Source of the DNA: Mytilisepta virgata
Lineage: Eukaryota > Mollusca > Bivalvia > Mytilida > Mytilidae
DNA length: 64,000 nucleotides
Direction of reading: 5' to 3'
Assembly: GCA_028015205.1 (NCBI GenBank)
Contig: JAPWFG010000056.1
Span: 124,001 to 188,000 of the forward strand
The translations under genes were made by a program, and so were the position numbers. Below are positions 32,695-44,554 of the stretch, piece by piece; positions within the stretch are counted from its first letter, which is position 1, and the number at the start of each line of letters is the position of its first letter. Under the pieces are notes generated by a model that was not told where the DNA came from, made no database searches, and saw only the letters and a program-made list of their open reading frames with translations.

Positions 32695-33582
32695 GCACTG
32701 AGTGCTCATCGATAGTTTTCTTGGTTGGTTGGAAGGTCTTATTTGCTTTGATATACAATGAAAGCGCTATTACACAAAATTGGGAAATAATGTCCCTTCG
32801 TAGAATATTGTGTCACAAGTGACTATACAAAAAAAATGCAAGTACCCGTACAGTACACATACAAGCACCTATACAGTCAGAGAAATGATGTGTTGTTTGT
32901 TTGCAAGTAATTTACTTCATTTTATTGGCAAAATAATTCGATAAAATTTGGTTTTAGGGTATAAAAATATTGACTTCTGGATAACCTAAAGAATACCTTC
33001 TTATTTCTTACCATTTTTTACTTAGTTTTTAAGTCAAAATTTCAAACACTAAATGCAAGAACCATCGTGATCAAAGCTTGATTAAAGTGATATTAATCAT
33101 ATTTGTGAAAAAAAATGTTCATGCAATTTTATAGGCATGTAAACGATCAAGAGTCAAAGGAAGCAAACATACCTAAAATTTCCATATAATCTCTGTCAAA
33201 TTAAAAAATCTATTAAGTATGAGCGATCTTCCTTGCAACTGACCGATTTGCTGCTATACAAAATCGCAACTTAACAACTGACAGAAAACATGTTCATTTC
33301 CGTTCCCACAATGTTTATCGTATTTCCCCATGCCTATATCGACCTGCTGAGGCCTTCACAATTTCCCGTATTTCGACACTGTGACATCGTAAAGAGTTGA
33401 CCCGACCCTAATATGAGCTGACCCGAATATATCAGCGACGTCATAATGTTTGACCCAACGTTGACCCGAATATATCATGAAAACATCCGGTTATAGGCAG
33501 CTGGCCATTGAAAAGTAAGAAATTCCTTTAAGATTGCTAGTTAACAATACGATAAATTTATCATCAAGTTTTCTTCAAACAA
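32695..33582. other. No gene seen
   Basis: AT-rich to 33200, then CG-richer. TGACCCGAATATATCA occurs twice (about 33419 and 33464) with related TTGACCC units around it. A sequence similar to the 27512 exon candidate lies at 33250-33315 (minus). Confidence 0.35.
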
Positions 33583-33703
33583 ATATTGTAAAATATAAGC
33601 CGCTCGACACAATATGAAGCTTTTTAGCTCGTTCGCTACGCTCACTCACCGAAAAAGCTTCACATTGTGTCTCGTGGCTGATATTTTACGATATACGTTT
33701 GCA
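33583..33703. repeat. ~120-bp imperfect palindrome
   Basis: ACACAATATGAAGCTTTTT pairs with AAAAAGCTTCACATTGTGT, and flanking TTGTAAAATATAAGCC pairs with GGCTGATATTTTACGA. The loop is GCTCGTTCGCTACGCTCACTC. A MITE or foldback unit; the 60-aa ORF here is a by-product. Confidence 0.8.
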
Positions 33704-33922
33704 GAAAACCTGATATGTACGAACACAGGACCTAGAAGTTTTTCCTCAATAATCTTCCAGATACATGCTGTAAATATGTCACTTCACTTGCATTAGGCTT
33801 ATTTCATCTCCTCATACTGGCGTGTTTTCATATATATAATTTCAATTGTCTAGAGCAAGATTAACAGATAATTATTTAAGTCATTCAAAAAAGATAGAAT
33901 ATAAATAAATTATATTATATAA

Positions 33923-34180
33923 AAACACTAGAACTTTTAGTATCTACCCTTGGTGACTTCTGCACAGGTGAGATTATGACTCTCTACTGTGCTTTAGCCA
34001 CGAGGAGGTTCATTAAAGTGAATTGTATAATGCTATATAAAGCACATATATATAATGCTCAAACACTGGAACCTTTAGTATCTACCCTTGGTGACTTCTG
34101 CACAGAACAGACAATTGACTTTCAGCTGTGCTTTAGTCACAAGGAGGTCCACTATAGTGTTTATATTTTATAGAATTATA
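33923..34180 (+). repeat. Two tandem 138-bp units, each foldable
   Basis: Units start at 33923 and 34061 (AAACACT(A/G)GAAC, TAGTATCTACCCTTGGTGAC). In each, GTGACTTCTGCACAG pairs with CTGTGCTTTAG(T/C)CAC, and in the second copy the stem extends outward with CCTTG/AAGG and ACACT/AGTGT. A third, unrelated stem follows at about 34211-34298 (GGCCCT with AGGGCC, GTCC with GGAC). They may be transcribed structured RNAs or MITE copies; nothing decides. Confidence 0.7.
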
Positions 34181-34310
34181 GACGTGCAGACAATTTATAT
34201 GTAATATATGTGAAAACAGAAGGTCCTTTTGCATCGGCCCTCGGTCTCTTCTCCTGCTGACATGTAACGCTTACTCATCTGGATAAGGGCCAAGGTGGAC
34301 ATATAATTTA

Positions 34311-34548
34311 TATTTTCTTTACTTTTCTTTTTAAACACGCCCGTGTGGGGAGAATCACACATATATATATACTGTTATTAATCAGTATTATTGTTTAAAA
34401 AAAGTATTATCTGTATTTATGTATCTAATCAATATGTTGTATTGTGTTGTCATTATATATGCCTCTTAAATGGGGCCCTTAATTGGTAATAAAAAAAACT
34501 AAGTTGAACTTGTAGTATGAAATCCTCAAACTAGATTTCTCTAGCAAA
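34311..34548. other. No recognised feature
   Basis: AT-rich linker before element E1. Confidence 0.3.
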
Positions 34549-36330
34549 TAAAATGCTCCGCTGGGCGCAGCTAGATACGACCGCAGATGTCGAACCCTGA
34601 ATAGTTGGGGCAATTATGAACACAACATTCAAGCTTGATACAATACTGAATTTGGATTGTGAATAAATATTTGACACAGCATAGGTTTCTGACACAGAAT
34701 GAATGTTGTCTAAGAACTTAAAATTTTTTAATTTACCTATTCAAACCATATCAGTATTATTTGTTTTTATATATAAATCAGAAATAACCAATTTAAAATT
34801 TAAAATTTCTTCAAATATTTGACACATAATAGGTTTCTGACACAGAATAACTGAAATCAAAGAACTTAGAATTGGTCATATGAGTTGAATTTATATTCAA
34901 TTTTTTGCTTCTTGTGCAATACAATATGCTGTGGAGAATTGCCCCCCCCCACCCCAAAAAAATAATAATTTACCCCTTTTTTTAGCTTTTGTGCAATACA
35001 CTATGAAGTTGCACATTGACCCCCCCCCCTCCCAAAAAAAACAAAAAACAATAAAATTTAATGTAACCCCCCCTTTTTTTGCTAAAAAAATTTGAAATTT
35101 TCTTTTTAATTTATGAAATATGAAATGAGAAAAAAATTACCCCCTCCCCAATTTCTCATTTACCCCCCCCCCCCCATTTCTTTATACTTTATACTTTGCA
35201 ACCATAACAGCCCATTTAAATACACCATAACATATTAAAATAGAAAATGACATCATAGTCATGGAATTTGTTAATAATAAGGTTTTGATAGCAGAGCACA
35301 CATATCAATTTCTTGCTATTGCACAATACTGTGCAATTGAAAATTTCTTCAAATATTTGACACATAATAGGTTTCTGACACAGAATAACTGAAATAAAGA
35401 ACTTAGAATTGGTCATATGATTTGAATTTATATTCAATTTTTTGCTTCTTGTGCAATACAATATGCTGTGGAGAATTCCCCCCCCCCCAAAAAAAAAAAT
35501 TTACCCCTTTTTTAGCTTTAATTTTGGACCCCGATTTGGACCAACTTGAAAACTGGGCCCATAATAAAAAAAAACTAAGTACATGTTTAGATTCAGCATA
35601 TCAAAGAACCCCAAGAATTCAATTTTTGTTAAAATCAAACTAAGTTTAATTTTGGACACTTTGGACCTTAATGTAGACCAATTTGAAAACAGGACCAAAA
35701 ATTAAGAATCTAAATGCACGGTTAGATTCGGCATATCAAAGAACCCCAATAAGTCAATTTTCGATGAAATCAAACAAAGTTTAATTTTGGACCCTTTTGG
35801 CCCCTAATTCCGAAACTGTTGGGACCAAAACTCCAAAAATCAATCCCAACCTTCCTTTTGTGGTCATAAACCTTGTGTTTAAATTTCATAGATTTCTATT
35901 TACTTATACTAAAGTTATTGTGCAAAAACCAAGAAAAATGCTTATTTGGGCCCTTTTTTAGCCCCTACTTCCTAAACTGTTGGGACCAAAACTCCCAAAA
36001 ACAATCCCAACCTTCCTTTTGTGGTCATAAACCTTGTGTTAAAATTTCATAGATTTCTATTTACTTATACTAGAGTTATTGTGCGAAAACCAAGAAAAAT
36101 GCTTATTGGGCCCTTTTTTGGCCCCTGATTCTTAAACTGTTGGGACCAAAACTCCCAAAATCAATCCCAACCTTCCTTTTGTGGTCATAAACCTTGTGTT
36201 TAAATTTCATAGATTTCTATTAACTTATACTAAAGTTATAGTGCGAAAACCAAATGTCTTCGGACGACGACGCCGACGCCGCCAACGTCATACCAATATA
36301 CGACCGCAAAAATTTTGCGGTCGTATAAAA
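34549..36330 (-). mobile_element. Element E1, complete, ~1.8 kb
   Basis: Read on the minus strand, the 5' tip ATACGACCGCAAAA folds on TTTTGCGGTCGTAT (36296-36327). Next is a (GGCGTCGTC)n patch (36263-36290), three 160-bp units (AAACTGTTGGGACC at 35813, 35974, 36134), a ~135-bp unit family with CGGCATATCAAAGAACCCC, and C-run/A-run blocks at 34941-35175. The 3' end has GCGGTCGTAT, complementary to the 5' tip, then a short CGCCCAGCGG-type hairpin and AGCATTT. No ORF of note. Confidence 0.8.
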
Positions 36331-36375
36331 ATAGAATTTAAAAAATAAGTCAGACAACAAAATTTATTTTAGATT

Positions 36376-36487
36376 TTACAAATTATCTATGTTATTCCTA
36401 TCACAAGTCTTCCATGAGTCTTCAAATAACATCACAACATCCCTGTGTTTACAATTTTGGTCTTCTCTGGTCAATAATTTCCGATTC
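36376..36487 (-). CDS. Candidate terminal exon, unknown protein
   Basis: The minus strand is open from ATTTTTCAAAG|GAATCGG (pyrimidine-rich acceptor near 36488) to the TAA at 36376-36378. The peptide includes LLTREDQNCKHRDVVMLFED and SWKTCDRNNIDNL. An AATAAA on the minus strand at 36363-36368 follows the stop by 8 bases. Charged, mixed codons. It sits in the only non-repeat gap between E1 and H7. Family not recognised. Confidence 0.4.
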
Positions 36488-36671
36488 CTTTGAAAAATCC
36501 ATTAAGGTATAAAGCTGAAATTAGAAAAAAAAACTACTAATGGTAGGAAAATTATATTAATTCAAATTGTCCTACAAATTTTGTGCATTAATACTATCAA
36601 CTCATCTGTCTGCACTTTGTCTTATCAGAAACAACAAATTTATATTTTTGGATCAACAAGGATATTATCAA

Positions 36672-37640
36672 ACAAGAGGCTCACAGAAGCCTGAATCGCT
36701 CACCTGTTATTTTTTGTGTAGATCTTGCATCAATGATTACATTTGGTTTTTAATGTATACCGTCGCATTTTCGCCTGAATATCGACTTGTACAGATAAAT
36801 TATAGGGTCCTTAACCCAAATATATCTGGTTGCTAGGAACTTTTCCATCGGTTGCTATGGATTTTTTCAATAATCTTGACCCTTTAGCCTCCAAATTAAT
36901 TTAGAGGGAATGACACGTAAATGGGTTAACTGATTTGTCTGATAATTTCATGGCAGATAGATCTTGACCTCGTAAACATTATTACTTCCTGTCAGTTTTG
37001 CTCTAACTGCATTAGTTTTTGAGAGATCGAGCCAAAAAGTGCATTTTTCACCAATGTTCTTTTTTTCAGTCATGGCAGCCATGTTTCTCGATGGATAAGA
37101 AAATAAAACGAAAACCTTATACTATATACAATAAGGATCTTTCAGCCCAAGATTGGATGAAATTGATTCTGTAGTTTCAGAGGAGAAGACTTTTGAAAGT
37201 TTACAAAGATGACGAAAAAAATGTGAAAAATTGTCTTTAAAGGGCAAAAAATCCTATAAAGGGTCAATTAACCATTTTGGTCATGTTGACTTATTTGTAG
37301 ATCTTACTTTGTTTACAGTTTGTCCCTACCTATAATAATATTCAAGATAATAATCTAAAACTGTAAAATTTCCTTAAAATTAACAATTCAGAGGCAATAA
37401 CCTACATTGTAACACAGGGTTGACCGATTCGTCTGAAAATTTCATGGCAGGTAGATCTTGACCTGATGAATATTTTTTCCTAGTTTCAGTTTTGCTCTAA
37501 ATGCTTTAGTGTTTGAGATATACATGTAAGCCAAAAACTTGAGTTTACCCCCTATGTTCTGTTTTTAGCCATTGTGGCCATGTTTCTTGACAGACAAGAA
37601 AATAAAACACCAACTTTATTCTTGATACACTAAGCATATG
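36672..37640 (-). mobile_element. Family H element H7, 5' end lost
   Basis: The inverted 3' end ACAAGAGGCTC, hairpin and CGCTCACCTG lie at 36672-36710. The core has ATATATCTGGTTGCTAGGAAC, two copies of the AGATCTTGACCT block and AGTCATGGCAGCCATGTTTC. It fades out near 37640 without the 5' hairpin. Confidence 0.75.
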
Positions 37641-38639
37641 CAACTATCTCAGTCATAATTAAGTTAGGAAACTCTGTTTAGACTAACTGGTTACCCAATT
37701 ATCGTGTACTGGTCCCGTTCATGCCAGGCATTTATCATACTTCAATAACTCTATTGATTATAGCACGTACTCCTCGTCTTCACTTTAAACTTTTCATTTG
37801 AAATATGTAGTAACATTTCACATGGATTATAATTTCAATATATGAAATTGCGACAATAATTAATAATATGAAATTTATCTCCAATTTATACAAACTGGCA
37901 AAGTACATAACTGCACGTGATAAAGGTTTATGGTGATTTTTTTTTCCATTTTTTAAGCCACAAGAGAAGCTATTTTTTTTTTGGTAAAATTTTTTGAGTT
38001 TTATCTGAAGTAAATTACCTTAGATGTAAAGAAATTTGTTCTCCGCAATTAACATGCTGTGTGTTTCAGGTGATTATAACTAATTAACGATTTGACATGT
38101 GTATTGTACCTTGACTGTCCGGATGATTATTGTTCCAACCCTTAAATAAGGTACACAGGTACATTGTATGTATAAAGGTAAATCGTTTGCTGACCAAAAA
38201 CAGCATGATTTCATTTTAAACCCTACATTTGTTGATAATTAATGCAGCATTTTAATAAAGAGGTGTTTGTGTAAAAGGGGGAGGGGGAGGGGTCACACAA
38301 AATGCAGAGATGGAATATAATTTCAAATGTCAGACAAGTAACATTTTAATTTATTTTAAATTAATAATTTATCTTTTTTGGTATTTATATATTGTAAAAA
38401 TTTGACATATTATATAATTAATTCTGTTTGGGTCAAGACATGCAATTAACTTTGACCTGACCATCCTGATACGAGATAGAAGTCCATAAAAAAAATTATA
38501 ATTGCACCATGATATATGGACCTACTGTAACAAAACTAACCACGATAACATAAAAACTAGTGTTGTTTTCAAAGTGTATAATTTACCTGGGACATTTGAC
38601 ATAGAAATATTGAAAGGATTAAATAGAAGAAGATTTTAT
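37641..38639. other. No recognised feature
   Basis: AT-rich. A G-rich run GGGGGAGGGGGAGGGG at 38277-38292 is the only notable motif. Confidence 0.3.
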
Positions 38640-39195
38640 TAACCAATTAATGGGTCCATGGAGGGCATGGTTACAGTACAAAACAAATATGATTGAGTTA
38701 CATATATAAAACAAACATGTATGACAAATGTATGGTATATAAAATAACCATGTAAATGTTGCTTAAGTTAACAACTACAAACACGTGAATTGTATAATAA
38801 CAATACCAGTTTGGAACAGTGTCTCAGGCACATAGGATTAAGGGTTAAAGAAAACAACAATAGTGGTAGCAAAAGCTATATGGAAACTCAGACCCCACTT
38901 GCTGTTATTAAATCATAAATTGAGACCAGTATACTGAAATTTTCATTATTAAGTAACCATATAAATTTTTCATTGATTCTCAGATATTAAAATTAGCAAT
39001 GAGGTATTAATTAATTCAATCATTGATTTTCTTAAATGATTGTTGTTATTACAAATAAACAAAAAGTGTTTCTCATCATCTATTTCCCTTGATGTGCACC
39101 TGACACATGTTCTGTTGTGTCGAAGAATACCCTGATATCTCCCACGTTCAATTTGTAACCTATGCGCAGATATTCCGAGTTTTGTTATTAGTATA
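38640..39195 (-). pseudogene. LINE C-terminal fragment, downstream part
   Basis: Minus-strand frame 39200-38970 reads LGISAHRLQIERGRYQG, then a Cys cluster CVRCTSREIDDEKHFLF, the usual C-terminal zinc-knuckle-like tail of a mollusc non-LTR reverse transcriptase. Weaker homology runs to about 38890, followed by probable 3' UTR to 38640. It continues the fragment at 44555-45205; TIR-A is inserted between the codons for HRKTI and LITKLG. Confidence 0.75.
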
Positions 39196-39603
39196 GTCAA
39201 TCTAGCATAAATTTGACCCTAACCTTAAAGTAATTGCAACAGAAGGTTTTTAAGTTTTAATCTTTAGCATTATGCCCCAAATATACACAGAAAAAAGTCC
39301 AACGAAAATCTAACTTGAGGAAGACTAAAAAATCACGATTTTAAAATTCCTATGGAGATTTGCATTGAAAATGGGAGATAATGCTGCAAAAAAGGCAGAA
39401 ATATCAATAAAAATTGATATAAAATTATAACTTTCCTGCTTCTTTAAAGCAGAATGTATTGATTCTTGATATTTTAGCCGTCTTTAGAGTATAACAAACA
39501 ACTCTAAAGGTGTTTTTGTATCTTTTACCAAGCTACAACCTAGATTTCGTAATTCATTAGATGACCATTTATTAAATTTTTCAACATGTCAAGGTCAAAT
39601 TTA

Positions 39604-41272
39604 ACAAGAGGCTCTGTGGGCTGAGCCTGTATCGCTCACCTGGCAGTCACAAACTTTTGATTTGACAGACTAGATTGATTTCTGGAAACTTTGTAAATGA
39701 TCTTCTATAAATGCTTCATACCAAGTGTAAGTTCATTGGCCAAACGGTTTTCAGAGAAGAAGTTTTAAATTTTGACCGATCAGAACATATAAAAGGTTTC
39801 TGGTGGCAATTTTGTTTCACAGACTAGAAAGATTTATGCAAAGTTTGTAAAGGACCTTCCATTGATGCTCCATACCAAAAATCAGTTCATTTGGCTTTAT
39901 GGTTTCAAAGGAGAAGAACTTTTAAGTTTCGACCAATCAGAACATGTAAATGCTCATGACGGCCATTTTGTTTCACAGACCAGGAAGATTTATGCAAACT
40001 TCCTAAAGGACCTTCCATAGATGCTCCATACCAAAAATCAGTTCATTTGGCTTTAAGGTTTCAGAGGAGGAGAAGTTTAAAATTTTGACCAATCAGAACA
40101 TGTAAATGCTCATGGCAGCCATTTTGTTTCACGGACCAGGCTGATTTATGCAAATTTTGTAAAGGAACTTCCATAGATGTTCTATCTAAAAAATCAGTTC
40201 ATTTGGCTTAACGGTTTGTAAGGAGAAGAAGTTTTACATTTCAACCAGTCAGAACATGTAAATGCTCATGGCGGCCATTTTGTTTCACGGACCATGATGA
40301 GTTATGCAAACTTTGTAAAGGACCTTCCATATATCATCCATACCAAAAATCAGATCATTTGGCTTTACGGTTTCAAAGGAGAAGAACTTTTAAATTTGGA
40401 CCAATCAGAACATGTAAATGCTCATGACGGCCATTTTGTTTCACGGACCGGGAAGATTTATGCAAATTTCCTAAAGGACCTTCCATAGATGCTCCATACA
40501 AAAAATCTCATCATCACCATTCACTAAGGATACCATGTTTACTTTAAAAACCAAATATTGTAAAATCTGAGCAAGTGTAAAAAATGGCGGGAAAATGGCA
40601 GCCATTTAAAAAATGACCGTCCAAAACAAACTTTCATCATCACCATTCAACTCTGGATACCATGTTTACCTTGAAGTAGCTTTCATCTTCATTTTCTTTC
40701 TATAATTCAGGAAAAAATAGCAAAAAACAGCATTTTGACCCCTATGTTCTATTTTTAGTAAGGGTGGACATGTTTTTCAACCAATCAAAAATCCAAGCAT
40801 TAACTTTTTGCAGGATACCCTAAGGAACAATCTTACCAAGTTTCATTTGATTTTGAATAGTAGTTTCAGAGAAGAAGATTTTTGAAATAATAACATAAAA
40901 AAAAAGCCAAAAATGTCAAAAAAGGGCAATAACTCTAACATCAGTTGACAGATTTTCACGAAAATCAGCACACAGGAAGCTCTCATCATGGTGAACACTT
41001 TCAACCTGCAGAATTTGCCGTAACAATGATTTTTGAGATATTTCCGAAAAACTGTTGTTTGACCCCTATGTTCTATTTTTAGTAACAGTGGCTATGTTTT
41101 TCGACGGATCAATAATCGACGCATAAACTTTGAACCCTGAGGAACAATCATGCTAAGTTTTATCCAAATCCATTCAGTTGTTTCAGAGGAGAAGATGTTT
41201 GAAAAATTGTTAACGACGACGGACGCCTAGTGATGGCAAAAGCTCACATTTCCTTTTAGGAAAGGCGAGCTA
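39604..41272 (-). mobile_element. Family H element H8
   Basis: The 3' end is at 39604 (ACAAGAGGCTC, CGCTCACCTGG) and the 5' tip at 41272 (AAGGCGAGCTA with its hairpin partner AGCTCACATTTCC). The core is a 156-bp tandem array and a tail with ACCCCTATGTTCTATTTTTAG. Inserted in TIR-A at T|T. Confidence 0.85.
39675..40520 (-). repeat. 156-bp tandem array in H8
   Basis: GA(T/G)TTATGCAAA recurs at 39831, 39987, 40143, 40299 and 40455, exactly 156 bp apart. Each unit has CAGTTCATTTGGCTTTA and GGCCATTTTGTTTCAC. Confidence 0.95.
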
Positions 41273-41433
41273 ATAAAAATAATTAAGCATACATTCTTTT
41301 TTTTGTGGTTTAAAGTTTCTTTAAACAAGGTAGATGCTGAACAAATATAATTTACAGATATAAACAATACCAAAATTTCATATTATTTTTTCAAAATGGT
41401 CACAAAGCCACAAATTTGCAATTTCTTTAATGA

Positions 41434-44194
41434 ACTAGAGGCTCCCAGGAGCCTGTATAGCTCACCTGGATACACCACTCTGCTGGCATAGGATGTAATG
41501 TGGACCTGTCAGATAGTTTTTAATGGGGACTATCCAAGAACAATTGTAAATTAGTTTGGTTCCAATTGGTATAGTAGTTTCATAAGAGTCAAATGTTAAA
41601 TCATGTTCCCTGCTGGCAATGTTCTTTCAGTTGCAGCATACATGTTGGATACAATTTTTTAAAGGGGACCACCCAAGGATCATTGTAACCAAGTGTGGTT
41701 CCAATTGGTACAGTAGATTCAGAATAGAACTTAATTGATCTTTGAATACATTTCCCCATGGGGTCCAATGTTAAACTATGTTCCTTGCCGGTGGCCGTCT
41801 TGGATCAGGTCTGAACATGTCAGATACAATTTTTAAATTGGACCATCCAGACTATTGTGACCAAGTGTGGTTCAAATTAGCCCAGCGGTTTCAGAGGAGA
41901 AGATATTTGAATACATTTCCCCATTGGGTCCAATGTTAAGCTATGTTCCCTGCTAGTATCCAGGTGAGTGTCCAATGTTAAACTATGTTCTTCACTGGTG
42001 GCCATCTTGAACCAGGTGTGGACATGTCCGATACCATTTTTAAATGGGACCAAAAGACAATTGTTCAGAGAACAATTGCAAGGTCTTTCCCGTGTCAAAT
42101 TGCAATTAAGGCTATTAAGCATGACTGTTGAGCCTCTATTTTGACTTGTATAGTCAAAATATAGAACTGTCACAATGACTTTGACCATTGACCTTTCGAT
42201 TTTGACCTCCACAGCTCTAAAAAAAGTCCCTGAACATAATATATATGGTTGCTAGGTACTTTTACATTGGTTGCTAAGGGCTTTTTCGATGACCTTGACC
42301 CTTGACCTTCCATTTTAACCTTTATGGCTCTATAATAGGGTCCTGAGCATAAATATATATGATTGCTAGGTACTTTTCCATCGGTTACTAAGGACTTTTC
42401 AATGACCTTGACCAATAACCTTCCTTTTTATCTCTACAGCTCTAAAAAAGATTCCTGAACATAAATATATATGGTTGCTAGGTACTTTTCTATCAGTTGC
42501 TAAGGACCTTTTCAATGACCTTGACCCTTGACCTTCCATTTTGACTTCTACGGCTTTTACATTGGTTGCTAAGGGCTTTTTCGATGACCTTGACCCTTGA
42601 CCTTCCATTTTAACCTCTATGGCTCTATAATAGTGTCCTGAGCATAAATATATATGGTTGCTAGGTACTTTTCCATCGGTTGCTGAGAACTTTTTCAATG
42701 ACCTTGATCCCTGACTTTTGACCTTGGTACTAAAATGTAGATCTTTTGAAACTGATCCTTTTTTGTATTGACGTTTTCTTCATATCTATAATGGTTTTTG
42801 AGATTTCATATAAAATAAACATGAGTCAAGGGCACTAACTCCTATAACTCCAGACCCAATGAGAAAAATTTAGATCTTGACAAGATAAACATTTTTCCCA
42901 ATATATTTCATCAGCTATTTGTTATGGTTTCTGAGTTATTCTCATAACAATGTATAAGGTCAAAGGTAAAGTGCAATCTTGACCTTTGACCTTGGGGTCA
43001 TTTTGAAGAATAAGACATCTGATGACTATTGGTGAAAGTCCCAAGTCTCTACGACTAACAGTTTATGAGTTTTGACCATGTACGCATTTCGTGTACTAAA
43101 ATGTAGATCTTTTGAAACCGATCTTTTTTGTATTAACATTTTCTTCATATCTATAATGGTTTTCGAGATATAGTATAAAACAAACATGCGTCAAGGGCAG
43201 TAACTCCTATATGGAGTCATCGTAGAACTTCAGTTTTAATGAGACAAATTTAGATCTTGACAAGATAAACATTTTTCCCAATTCATTTCATCAGCTATCT
43301 CTTAAGGTTTCTGAGTTATTTCGATAACAAGGTCTGCGGTCAAAGGTCAAGGTCAAAATTGAGATTTGACCTTGACCCCTTTCAATAGCTTATTTGGTCC
43401 TATGACCAATAGTGAAAGTCCAATGCCTGTACATGTCATAGTTTTCGAGTAAAAAATTTTAGCGAAAACTACTTTTCATTAAGGGGACATAACTCTTATT
43501 ATGACATTTGAAATCCTTTCCGTTTTGTGTCATGAAGCATGCAGTCGATAAACCGAACACTTTTGCAATTTAAACTTAACTTCTATCTCTTATAGTTAAT
43601 GAAATATAAGGCAAAATATATTAAAATGTTGAAAATTTGACAAAGAAAGGGCAATAACTCCAAGATGGGTATTCTGATTTATAACAAAATTAGAGGGTAT
43701 GTTGATCTTGACATGCTGAACATTTTTGCAATAAAACTTAACCTCTATCTCTAATACTTTTCAAAATATAAGACAAAATGTATAAAAAATTTGAAAATTT
43801 CACAAAAAAGGGCAATAACTCCAAGATGGGTACTCCAATTAACTTCAAAATTGCAGGGTAGGTAGATCTTGCCGTGTTGATCATTTTTACCCTGTCAAAT
43901 TTTCGATATCTGTACTGGTTTTTGAGTTCTTAACCAAAAACAATAATTTACCCCTATATTCTATATATAGTAACAGTGGCCATGTTGTTTGGTCCCTGGA
44001 CTCATCGGATACAATTTTGAAACTAGGTAGCCTGGTGATGATTCAGACCAAGCTTGGTTTATATTGGCCCAGCAGTTTCAGAGGAGAAGATTTCTTAAAA
44101 AGTTTACGACGGACGCCAAACGCTAGACGCAGGACGACGGACGGACGCCAAGTGATGGCAATAGCTCACATGACCCTTCGGATCAGGTGAGCTA
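41434..44194 (-). mobile_element. Family H element H9, largest copy, 2.8 kb
   Basis: 3' end ACTAGAGGCTCCCAGGAGCC at 41434 and 5' tip CAGGTGAGCTA at 44194, with the GGACGACGGACGGACGCC patch at about 44129-44150. It has three different internal blocks: ~165-bp units (41500-42060) with GTCCAATGTTAAACTATG, ~113-bp units (ATATATGGTTGCTAGGTAC at 42241, 42355, 42467, 42650) and a ~370-bp direct duplication (42725-43420). Inserted in TIR-A. Confidence 0.85.
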
Positions 44195-44554
44195 AAAATG
44201 GGCAAAAAAAATTAAAAATACCCATAACACTTCGGTTTTGTACATTTCATGAGCAGAAGATTATATAATATAGTCAAATACAAACTTATAACCCCAACGA
44301 AGTATCATACTTTACATGAATTTTAAGAAATCAACCAAAACCTGTCAAAAAAAGACTCATTTTTGCAGAATTATCTCCCCTTTCCAATGTTAATTTCCAT
44401 AGGAAATTAAAAATGCTGATTTTGAGTTTTCCTCAAGTTAGATTTTATGGGACTTTTTTCTTTGTATATTTGCTGCTTAATGCTATAGATAAGAACTAAA
44501 ACATTTTCATTTGCAATTAGTTTGAGGTTAAAACTTAGTTTGACTGGACTATAT

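Larger units (their letters stand above)
39191..44553 (-). mobile_element. TIR-A, second copy, split twice
   Basis: Segments 39191-39603, 41273-41433 and 44195-44553 together line up, in order, with the inverted intact copy at 31742-32691. The gaps hold H8 and H9. The right tip TTTGACTGGACTATA is intact; the left tip has lost CAGTC. It lies inside a LINE. Confidence 0.85.

Noticed and set aside
33923..34300. Hammerhead ribozyme in the tandem units
   Set aside because: No CTGATGAG core with a matching GAAA in the right place.
42170..42698. 81- and 99-aa ORFs with repeated KVPSNHIY peptides
   Set aside because: Translation of the ~113-bp units of H9; not a gene.
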